A stretch of 64,000 bases of DNA from Halalkalicoccus sp. NIPERK01 (GTDB lineage Archaea > Halobacteriota > Halobacteria > Halobacteriales > Halalkalicoccaceae). This document shows positions 16,327-23,907 of this stretch, piece by piece. Position 1 is the stretch's first letter. Each line of letters opens with the position of its first letter. The stretch covers positions 1-64,000 of the forward strand of contig NZ_JASVVV010000005.1 of NCBI RefSeq assembly GCF_030287405.1, in the 5' to 3' direction. Made by a program: the position numbers and the translations under genes. The notes below the pieces were generated by a model. That model was given only the letters and a program-made list of their open reading frames with translations, did no database searches and was not told where the DNA came from.

Positions 16327-18672
16327 TCAGATCGAATTGACGATCACGATCGGACAGTTTACGTTCTGGAGAAGATATTCAACACGCGGACCGTAGAATG
16401 CTCGTTGACTAATCGAACGTGTCTCTGTTCCAACGATAACCAGATCCGCATCGTTCTTTTCAGCGAGATCGATAATCCCCATCTCAGGTCGGGGACTTAC
16501 TGCTACAGTCGTGAGCACTTTGGCGCCCATCTCGCGGCCAATAGTCGCCTCCCGATCGACGATTTCCTCACCTATACCGATCATCTTCGAAAGATCAGGT
16601 TGACCGGCGAAACGATCGTCAGGTTGCGGTTCATCGACGATGTGGACGATCTCGACGATAGCGTTTTCCTGTGTAGCAATCGCAAAGGCAATCTCGGCAG
16701 CACGGCGATTATACTCGGTCCCTACCGTCGGTAGCAGGATGCGGCGTAATTGCTCGCCCGTTTGCTCAAGGGCATACTCGCCCGAATAAGGCGTACTGAC
16801 AACCAGTGTTGGGCATGATGTCTCTTGAAGGATTTGGTCGACGTTCTTACTGAAGAGTGGTTCGTTGGGATCGCTCCTACGCCTGGCCTCCCCGAGAACG
16901 AGTAAATCGTAGTTGATAGCTTCGTTAATGATCGTGTCGGCCACGGTTCCACGACACTCGCGAATGAGAGATCGAGGTGATTGGTTCTGTTCACCCAACT
17001 GCTGTTTGATACGTCCAAAGACGTCTTCGGAATCGTCGTCATCAGCAACTTGCTCAAGAGACTCTCCCACCTCCCTGAGCGCTATTTTGCCGTCCGTCCG
17101 CTTACCATCCGATCCATCGGCTTCCCGAATTGGTACCGTATGTAGCTTGGTTCGCCCTCTGTTTCTGAACAACCGATTGAGCGAGTTGGAAAACCTACGT
17201 ATCCTATCGTCGTTTTCGTCGCCTTCGGTTGTAACGTACATCGTCGTCAGTTCGATATCGCGGTCGCGAATCACGGGTCCGAGCAAGCGCGCTGCATACT
17301 GAGTGGTGACTCCACCGCGAGTTGGCAGTAGAATTCGCGTAATACCGGCGACGAAGCTTTCCCGGAGCCGTTCTTCTCGTTTTAGCCGTTCGTGTTCCTC
17401 CTCGGTCATCTCAATTTTCGGGAGTGACCAGCGCATGATCGGCGGTGCCATGAGCGAGGTAGCGATAGCGACCATGACGATGATACTGTACATATCGGTC
17501 GTCAGAATGCCGAGTCCAAGCCCGATTGTCGCGACGATGATCTCCATCGCGCCACGGGCATTCATTCCACCACCAATCGTGATCCCTTCCCATTTCGAGA
17601 GGCCAGCCGTTCGAGCGACACTCATCGTACCCGCGAACTTACCGAAGCAGGCGACACTGAGGACGACGAGGCCGACCAAGAACACCGTCGGATCAAACAA
17701 CGCAGCAACGTTCATTCGGAGCCCAGCGATAGCAAAGAAGATCGGCGCGAAGATTCCGAGAGTCATCAGTTCGAATGTGTGCTTGAGGTGGTAATCAAAA
17801 CGGTTGACCTGACTGACTAAGACCCCGACAACGAATGCTCCCAAAATTGCCTCGAGACCCATGTACTGAGTGATTGCGCCCGCCGTGAGTGCGAGAATCA
17901 TGAGCGTCGACAGCATCGCCATCTCGCCCGTAACGACGTTGTCGACCCAGTGGAAGATTTTCCGAACCACGTGTGGGCCGACGGTAAACGTGATTCCGAG
18001 AAAGACCACTACCGAAAGGAGGGTAGTCAGGGCTGAACCCACATCCACCACACCGCTTCGGGCCAATCCAGCGACAGTCGCAAGGAGGATCCAACCGATC
18101 GTATCATCGACCATCCCTGCTGCGAGAATAAGCTGTCCGATGTCCCGCCGAACGATATCGAGTTCGATGAGTACCTTCGCAATGACGGGAATAGCTGAGA
18201 TACTCATCGCCGTCGCAATAAACAGGCTAAACACGAGTCGTTGATCGGTCGCACCAACAAAGTTGCCTGGAAGGAACCATCCCAGCGTGAACCCAGTTAT
18301 GAACGGCACGAGAATGCCGCCCAATGAGAGAATGACGGCCGTCCGGCCCTTACTGATGACGAGATCGATGTCCGTCTCGAGCCCTGTTACGATCAGCAGC
18401 ATGATCAGCCCAATCCAGGAGATGATCTCAAGCAGGTGGAACTCGCTCTCGGGAATCGCAAACAAGGGATCGTAGATGCCTGGAGCGACCAATCCCAGTA
18501 TAGATGGCCCGAGGATGACGCCAGCAAGCAATTCTCCCACGACCGTGGGTTGTCCCATCGAGTTCAACAATTCGCCAAGAACGCGTGCGACAAACAGCAA
18601 CACCGTAAGTTGGACGATGACGATGAAGAGTTCATGATGGCCGATTGGCTCGAGAACTAGCATTATGACCAT
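16327..18672 (-). CDS. CPA2 (KefB-type) cation/proton antiporter with two Usp domains
   Basis: A 781-residue protein. Residues 1-400 form a 12-helix CPA2 antiporter with GQPTVVGELLAGVILGPS near the N-terminus, LAAGMVDDTIGWILLATV (the acidic ion-binding pair in helix 5) and GGGMNARGAMEIIVA. Two universal-stress-protein-like domains follow in the cytoplasm: ITRILLPTRGGVTTQYAARL up to about 620, and LRRILLPTVGTEYNRRAAEI to the end, with VIVGTETRSISQ. Nucleotide binding by the Usp part probably regulates Na+/K+ export. An ATG at 18663 is an alternative start. No operon partner is evident. Confidence 0.88.
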   Translation of the reverse strand: MVIMLVLEPIGHHELFIVIVQLTVLLFVARVLGELLNSMGQPTVVGELLAGVILGPSILGLVAPGIYDPLFAIPESEFHLLEIISWIGLIMLLIVTGLETDIDLVISKGRTAVILSLGGILVPFITGFTLGWFLPGNFVGATDQRLVFSLFIATAMSISAIPVIAKVLIELDIVRRDIGQLILAAGMVDDTIGWILLATVAGLARSGVVDVGSALTTLLSVVVFLGITFTVGPHVVRKIFHWVDNVVTGEMAMLSTLMILALTAGAITQYMGLEAILGAFVVGVLVSQVNRFDYHLKHTFELMTLGIFAPIFFAIAGLRMNVAALFDPTVFLVGLVVLSVACFGKFAGTMSVARTAGLSKWEGITIGGGMNARGAMEIIVATIGLGLGILTTDMYSIIVMVAIATSLMAPPIMRWSLPKIEMTEEEHERLKREERLRESFVAGITRILLPTRGGVTTQYAARLLGPVIRDRDIELTTMYVTTEGDENDDRIRRFSNSLNRLFRNRGRTKLHTVPIREADGSDGKRTDGKIALREVGESLEQVADDDDSEDVFGRIKQQLGEQNQSPRSLIRECRGTVADTIINEAINYDLLVLGEARRRSDPNEPLFSKNVDQILQETSCPTLVVSTPYSGEYALEQTGEQLRRILLPTVGTEYNRRAAEIAFAIATQENAIVEIVHIVDEPQPDDRFAGQPDLSKMIGIGEEIVDREATIGREMGAKVLTTVAVSPRPEMGIIDLAEKNDADLVIVGTETRSISQRAFYGPRVEYLLQNVNCPIVIVNSI

Positions 18673-19331
18673 CCCACGGTTTCGATGGAGACCAATCCCC
18701 GTTGCTCAATCGATTGGCGTCCCGTTGATTTGCCACGTATAGCCCCTACTCTTCCGGTTAAGGGGGGATCTATGCTCCACATAGTTCAACCGAAGGTAAG
18801 TGTTAGTGAGCTAAGGAGCGAGAGTATAAAAACGCTCTACCCCGTGATCAGGCGGCGAATAACCCGGTACCGGATCAATGGACAGAATCGATTAACAGAA
18901 TCAGGCACTTTGATAATCGTTCTCTCTACCCGTGACTGTAGATCTCGCATCCGACGTTGCTTCTTTTGGATCCTTACTTTCATCGAATCTTTTCGAGATA
19001 AATCGTAGTGGGTTTTGAGAGCTTAAACACCTTGAATGGGCAACAATTACCGCTAACCTCGTCGGGGTCGTTCTCTAAACTGCCGGGAAAGGGCATCTAA
19101 TGGGAGGCTCACAACCCTTTCCAGGTGACTCATAGAATCATGGTTGTTTCTTTTGCATCCATATGGCGCGTTCCGTCGTTCTAACTGGCGGTTCCAGAGT
19201 CATGCAGGCAGTCCCGTCAACCCGTACCTTGGAGCCACATACGTCTGGGGAATCTGAACGCGGCGTACGTGTCGCTGTAGTCTATGAACCGTTCAGGTAC
19301 GCTTATAGAGGGATATAGTCTCTCATCTAGA
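18673..19331. other. Intergenic region between CPA2 antiporter and HAD gene
   Basis: About 660 bp without a recognisable gene. GGGAAAGGG at 19083-19091 and CCCTTTCC at 19113-19120 could pair over a 21-base loop. I find no RNA gene. Confidence 0.35.
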
Positions 19332-20024
19332 ATGGAAAAGCCCGACGTGGTCACGGTCGATTCGTACACGACGCTCGTTGACGTCAGTTCACAAGCCGCC
19401 GTTCTAGAGGATCATATCGCGGAGATAGACGACGGAGAGCGCGTCTCACAAGCATGGCGGAACCAGTATATTCAGTACTCGATGATCGCTAACGAGATCG
19501 ATGAGTATCGCCCATTCTGGGAGTTAATCGGCTACGGGCTACAATATGCTCTCGAAGCGAACGACTATGAGGTTCCCGGAGACGTACGCGACCGTATTCG
19601 TAATGAGGTCTACCAGGATCGGATTACCGTCTTTGATGACGTGGCCGATGGCATCGGACGGGTCGTCGACGCAGGCTACGAAGTATACGTGCTCTCGAAT
19701 GGCGATCCGGCAATGCTTGAGCACCTGATCGAGGCTGCTGAACTCGAGGACCTCGTTTCCGGTACGATCAGCGCCGACGAGATCGGGATCTATAAACCCG
19801 ATCCAGCGATCTATCAGCATGCCGCTACACGTGTTGGAACACCCATTCGAGACATTCTGCATATTTCCGGTGGCAGTATGCGTGATGTCTGGGGTGCAAA
19901 GCATGCCGGCATGAAAGCTGGTTGGCTCACACGGCCCGAACAGAAAACCCCCCGTGAGTACCTTGGGCCGGACCCTGACATCGTCATCGAGAACTTCGAT
20001 GATCTTGCGAACCGTCTCGAATGA
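19332..20024 (+). CDS. HAD-superfamily hydrolase (haloacid dehalogenase type II-like)
   Basis: A 230-residue HAD hydrolase. Motif I is atypical: VVTVDSYTTLVD has Asp followed by SYTTL, with Ser in place of the second Asp, as in (S)-2-haloacid dehalogenases (DxYGT-like). VYVLSNGDP gives motif II, KPDPAIYQHA the motif III Lys, and HISGGSMRDVWGAKHAGM motif IV, where the usual DxxxD is replaced by Ser/Asp. This pattern fits a type II haloacid dehalogenase-like enzyme rather than a phosphatase. The substrate is unknown. The ATG at 19332 is preferred to an upstream one 48 bp earlier. Confidence 0.8.
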   Translation: MEKPDVVTVDSYTTLVDVSSQAAVLEDHIAEIDDGERVSQAWRNQYIQYSMIANEIDEYRPFWELIGYGLQYALEANDYEVPGDVRDRIRNEVYQDRITVFDDVADGIGRVVDAGYEVYVLSNGDPAMLEHLIEAAELEDLVSGTISADEIGIYKPDPAIYQHAATRVGTPIRDILHISGGSMRDVWGAKHAGMKAGWLTRPEQKTPREYLGPDPDIVIENFDDLANRLE

Positions 20025-20345
20025 CGTCATGGTCCAGCCAGATCACGGGCGGTGTTCGCTCATTCCGGGCGCTATCGATACCCGAGATCCACCAGCTGCT
20101 TGGTGAACGGCAGAATCGTAGTAATAGTTTCGCCGGCATCCGTGTGTGAGCAGATTGGTACGCCACCTGTTATAGACGTCCGAGGATGCGTGGCAGACGA
20201 GGACATAACGATTCCCTGGATTCTATCGACTCCGTCTCGACGCCGCTCAGCGCTCACGATCGTACTGGTGTACACTTCACTCCCCATGTAAAGACGATCG
20301 TGTACAAAGCCGAATGATTACTGAGTTGGCACGTGAAGCAGCTGT
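20025..20345. other. Intergenic region
   Basis: About 320 bp between the HAD gene and the small HTH operon. I see no gene or clear regulatory element. Confidence 0.4.
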
Positions 20346-20597
20346 ATGACCAATACTCACCAGCACCAGCTAGAATGCAATGCACTTTCGACGATCACCT
20401 CATCCGGTGCCAAACTCGTCTACCTCTATCTGTGGCTCGAGAACGAAGCAACGATCGACGAGCTTCACGCCGCACTCGGACTGAAGAAGCTCACACTTTA
20501 CTCGCTGCTCCAGACACTCACTGCAACTGATCTCGTGGAGCGTGACGGACCCGTGTACGTCTGCCAGGAGCAGACAGCAGCGGGGGGGAATGCATGA
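20346..20597 (+). CDS. Small winged-helix (TrmB-like) DNA-binding protein
   Basis: An 83-residue protein composed of one winged-helix domain: SSGAKLVYLYLWLENEATID, ELHAALGLKKLTLYSLLQTL as helix-turn-helix, and DLVERDGPVYVCQ as the wing. Such short TrmB-like or MarR-like domains are common regulators in haloarchaea. The stop overlaps the next gene's start by 4 bp (ATGA), so the two are co-translated and probably work together. Confidence 0.75.
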   Translation: MTNTHQHQLECNALSTITSSGAKLVYLYLWLENEATIDELHAALGLKKLTLYSLLQTLTATDLVERDGPVYVCQEQTAAGGNA

Positions 20598-21094
20598 GTA
20601 CAGACTCAGTCCGTGCGGTCGTTCGAGTGCGGACGCTGGGCCCAGCGGGACTCAACCCTCCGCAGATCGAGGTCATTAATCGCCTCCAGATGCTGGCAGA
20701 CGAGGGTCCAGTCGATGAACTCGATGTCGATGTATGGGGACCGTCGATGGGAACCACGCAAGATCGGCGGAATCCGACGGAGACACGCGAACGAGTAGCC
20801 GAATTCGAACACTGGGCAACCGAACAGGGGTATACGCTCCGGCCGGCCTTCCAGTGGCAGTCCAGCGAATCAGCAGGCGATACCGGGAGCCAGAAACAAG
20901 AGATCGTCACGCCGTTGATTACCCTCGCCATCTACACCGAGAACGAGGGAGCCCTGCAGGTAGTCTATCCCCACGTGGATGGTGAGGATGTCTGTACGAT
21001 CCACGATGGTGTCGAAGCACTCGAATCGATGGCAGATAACACCGATCGGTCGGGAGACGAACAGCGTAAGCAAGAGGGAGTCCCGGCTGAGTGA
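20594..21094 (+). CDS. Haloarchaeal conserved protein paired with HTH gene
   Basis: A 166-residue protein. It starts AVVRVRTLGPAGLNPPQIEV and continues INRLQMLADEGPVDELDVDV, TRERVAEFEHWATEQGY, ITLAIYTENEGALQVVYPH and a C-terminal VCTIHDGVEALESM. This layout is that of a common haloarchaeal family usually annotated only as HTH-domain-containing or hypothetical. It overlaps the upstream TrmB-like gene by ATGA. An inverted remnant of the same family's C-terminus lies just downstream at about 21185-21250. Function is unknown; a regulatory role is inferred from the pairing. Confidence 0.65.
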   Translation: MSTDSVRAVVRVRTLGPAGLNPPQIEVINRLQMLADEGPVDELDVDVWGPSMGTTQDRRNPTETRERVAEFEHWATEQGYTLRPAFQWQSSESAGDTGSQKQEIVTPLITLAIYTENEGALQVVYPHVDGEDVCTIHDGVEALESMADNTDRSGDEQRKQEGVPAE

Positions 21095-21184
21095 TTCGTG
21101 ACGTAGAGACGAGCACAGTGGTGGAGTGATGAGTGGGTGCCAGCCGCCGTTGGCCCCCGTTCGATGTGATCTCGATCTGCTTTC

Positions 21185-21250
21185 CGTTCGACTGTCTCGA
21201 TTCAAGCGCAGCGATTCCATCGTCGATCGTGCGAACGTCGTCGCTGGTCG
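21185..21250 (-). pseudogene. Inverted remnant of the neighbouring conserved gene
   Basis: The minus strand reads DDVRTIDDGIAALESR, closely matching EDVCTIHDGVEALESM in the C-terminus of the gene ending at 21094. No start or full frame is present. It appears to be the tail of a second, inverted copy that has otherwise been lost. The rest of the 21095-21476 gap shows no gene. Confidence 0.5.
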
Positions 21251-21476
21251 TGTTGGGACGGTGCCTTTGAGAGCAATTATCAATGGTTATTTTGAGGATA
21301 TCCTGCTGCGGGCTCCGGCGGCTACACCGTGAGTGCCCGCGCATCACTGTGAGTCGGAACGCTATTCTCGGTACGCTGTTGGATTGATACCGACCGGTGC
21401 GGATCACGAGATGGAGCGCGAAAACGGGGAAACCACTATCGTGTCGCTGCTGGTAGTACATCGAACGACGATCCGA

Positions 21477-22847
21477 ATGGTCACCGAGTACGTCTTCATC
21501 AGCGACCTCCACATGGGCGGTGACGAGCAACTCACCACGCTCGACTTCGAGAACGAACTCATCTCCTTTCTCGAGGACCTGAGGCAGCGCGGCGGCAACG
21601 TCGAGTTGATCATCAATGGCGACACCTTTGGCCTCTGGGAGTACGCCGAGGTGACTGGTACCGACAAGCTCGAGCGGGTGATAGAGGACCACCCTCGCGT
21701 CTTCGAACAGTTCCGCGCGACCGGCGAGGAGATCGATATCACGCTCATTCCGGGTAACCACGACTACGACCTCGCGTGTTACCCGTCCTACGTGGATCGG
21801 CTCGCGGAGTACAACCTGACCCTCGAGCCCAAAATCGCCATCACCCGCGAGGTCGCCGACGGAACGGTCTGGATCGAGCACGGCCAGCAGTACGACGCAA
21901 ACAATCGCATGCCTGACTGGGGCAATCCGGACGCGCTGCCGGTTGGCTACTTCGTCGTCCAGCGGATCGTCGCCGCCGCAGGGCGCTACTCCGAGCACGC
22001 CAGAGGCGACTGGCTCCGCGACATCCAGTCGGTCGCGCCGATGGAAGAGATCCCGCGCTGGTTGCTCTCGAACTACTTCTATCGGGAGATGAGCCCGCTC
22101 TTGCGGGCGATCGTCGTTCCACTGTTGCTCTTTTTCAACATCACGATCTTCTACCTGTTCGGTACCGTCCTCGAGGTGATCGGACTCCTCCCGCCGCACT
22201 TTTTCACTAACAACCCCGTGATTCGGAACCTCGGAGTTGCCGATTACGTCCTCGAACTCATCATCGCCGTCAACATCGTCATCATCGGCGTGTTGCTCAT
22301 GCTCGCAATCCCGTTCTGGCTCTTCAGACGGGACCTGAGGCGAACCCTCGAACGCTTCGGCGTCATGCTGTCCGGGGTTCGGGTCGGCCAGGGCGATCGA
22401 CCGTTTCTGAACGCGGCCAGGGACGTCTTCGAATCGCACCCCGACGTGACCGTCTTCGTCTACGGGCACACTCACCGCGCATCGCTCACGAGGTGGGGCG
22501 ACCGCGTCGTCGTCAACACGGGAACCTGGCTGAAGAAGGTCCAGCACGTCGAAACGTGGTTCTCTCGGCTACCCGGGGTCTACTACCCCTCGTTCCGGCT
22601 GAACTACTTCCGGATCGTTCCGGAGGGCGATCGGATCGTCGTCGAGTACGAGGAGATCGAGACGAACCAACCGCGGGACCTCACCTGGATTCAGCGACTG
22701 GTCGCGCGTAAACCGCCCGCGCCGACACCGATTCCGGAACGCACGGTCGTCGATCCTGCAGGAACGCTCGAGATCCCGGGCGCGAAATCCGGCTCCGATC
22801 CAGAATCGACGACCGGCGCCGAGCCAGAGCGCGAATCGGTCACCTGA
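21477..22847 (+). CDS. Membrane-anchored calcineurin-like metallophosphoesterase
   Basis: A 456-residue protein with the dimetal phosphoesterase motifs DLH (10-12), NGD (47-49), GNHD (93-96), a His at 135 (WIEHG) and GHTH (330-333). The layout is unusual: two hydrophobic segments, about 209-238 and 258-283, lie between the first four motifs and the last one. The catalytic domain is thus interrupted by a membrane hairpin. The C-terminus is Pro/Glu-rich. Relatives include UDP-2,3-diacylglucosamine hydrolase-like enzymes; the substrate here is unknown. The ATG at 21477 begins the MVTEYVFISDLHMGG strand directly. Confidence 0.85.
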   Translation: MVTEYVFISDLHMGGDEQLTTLDFENELISFLEDLRQRGGNVELIINGDTFGLWEYAEVTGTDKLERVIEDHPRVFEQFRATGEEIDITLIPGNHDYDLACYPSYVDRLAEYNLTLEPKIAITREVADGTVWIEHGQQYDANNRMPDWGNPDALPVGYFVVQRIVAAAGRYSEHARGDWLRDIQSVAPMEEIPRWLLSNYFYREMSPLLRAIVVPLLLFFNITIFYLFGTVLEVIGLLPPHFFTNNPVIRNLGVADYVLELIIAVNIVIIGVLLMLAIPFWLFRRDLRRTLERFGVMLSGVRVGQGDRPFLNAARDVFESHPDVTVFVYGHTHRASLTRWGDRVVVNTGTWLKKVQHVETWFSRLPGVYYPSFRLNYFRIVPEGDRIVVEYEEIETNQPRDLTWIQRLVARKPPAPTPIPERTVVDPAGTLEIPGAKSGSDPESTTGAEPERESVT

Positions 22848-22852
22848 CGGAG

Positions 22853-23032
22853 GTGATCGAGGAGTCTGGCATGGAGGTCGCCTGCGTTCGGGCTGGGAAC
22901 TACGGAGACGATGGACGGTTCCTCTTGAATCACCAGCAAGTGCTCCCGTTCCGACCCGAGGAGAACATGGCCCATCGGCGGGAGAAACACAAGCGTCAAC
23001 AGCAGCGTGATCGGCGGCGGACTGCTATTTGA
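22853..23032 (+). CDS. Possible small gene or gene fragment, 59 codons
   Basis: A GTG-started frame immediately after the phosphoesterase stop codon: VIEESGMEVACVRAGNYGDD, then RFLLNHQQVLPFRPEEN and a very basic end (REKHKRQQQRDRRR). The first part looks like a real protein segment. I do not recognise the family, and the start may be artificial if this is the tail of a lost gene. Confidence 0.3.
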   Translation: MIEESGMEVACVRAGNYGDDGRFLLNHQQVLPFRPEENMAHRREKHKRQQQRDRRRTAI

Positions 23033-23090
23033 GCAAGAAGAGTACCGTCAGTAGCCATGTGTTATGTTCAGGTAGCCCCTACAGAATCGT

Positions 23091-23840
23091 ATGCGTGAAC
23101 TCGTCTTCGCCCTCGAATACGAACCCGGCTGCAACAGGGTAGCCGATACGCTCGCCGATCATCCCGATGCCCGGATCCGCTCGCTCTCGCTGCACGTTAC
23201 CGCCGAGCGCCTTTGGCGGGTCGACCATGCTACCGGCGAGGCGGCTGCCCTCGTCGACATCGAGGACGCCTTTTTCACCAGCGACTACTACGCGGACTGC
23301 CTCGCCACCGAAGACTGCGGGGCCACGCAGACCACGGAGATTCTTGATCACACCGACGACACGCTCGTTCTCTACTCATATTGGGAGCGCACCCCTACTT
23401 GTGCGTCCGTTCCCCACATCGCTCGCGACCATCTCGGTGATGGCGTGCTGTTCGAGACGCGCCATGAGGGCCGCCACTATACGTGGCGGCTTATCCACTC
23501 GAGCGAGGGAAACGTGGCCGCATTCTTCAACGACCTCGAGGCGGCCGTCGGCGACTGCGCCCGGATGGAAATGCTCCGGACGACGGACTCTACCGCACCG
23601 ATGGGTGACACGGACGGCAAAGCAAGCGGCCTGTCCCCCAAGCAGGAGTCCGCACTCCGGGCCGCCGTTGAACACGGCTATTATGAGTCGCCGCGTGGGG
23701 TCGACGTCGGCGAGTTGGCCACACATCTCGGCGTCCCACGGTCGACGCTCACCTATCGGCTGCGGCGGGCTGAAGAGCAGTTGGCGAAGCGCCACGTGGC
23801 GGGCGAGCAGGCTATAGAGGGGCTGTCGACGCTGCTCTAA
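23091..23840 (+). CDS. HTH_10 regulator next to the metal ATPase
   Basis: A 249-residue Bat/HTH_10-type regulator. The N-terminal region MRELVFALEYEPGCNRVADT...LSLHVTAERLWRVDHATG is the ligand-sensing part, with several Cys and His residues (C18, ATEDCGATQ, CASVPHIARDH) that could bind metal. The C-terminal HTH is LSPKQESALRAAVEHGYYES, GVDVGELATHLGVPRSTLTY and RLRRAEEQLAKRHV. It lies 67 bp upstream of, and on the same strand as, a Zn/Cd-type P-type ATPase gene. It most likely controls that pump. Confidence 0.85.
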   Translation: MRELVFALEYEPGCNRVADTLADHPDARIRSLSLHVTAERLWRVDHATGEAAALVDIEDAFFTSDYYADCLATEDCGATQTTEILDHTDDTLVLYSYWERTPTCASVPHIARDHLGDGVLFETRHEGRHYTWRLIHSSEGNVAAFFNDLEAAVGDCARMEMLRTTDSTAPMGDTDGKASGLSPKQESALRAAVEHGYYESPRGVDVGELATHLGVPRSTLTYRLRRAEEQLAKRHVAGEQAIEGLSTLL

Positions 23841-23907
23841 CGAGACGGCGATCTTTGGAATATTCCAACGAAGGCTTATCGAACCGACCCCCGTCCCTTG
23901 AGGTGAG

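Noticed and set aside
20919-22547. Long open frame of 542 codons on the minus strand
   Set aside because: It lies antisense to the metallophosphoesterase, whose motifs are clear, and arises from GC-biased third positions. Only a short piece near 21185-21250 looks homologous to anything.
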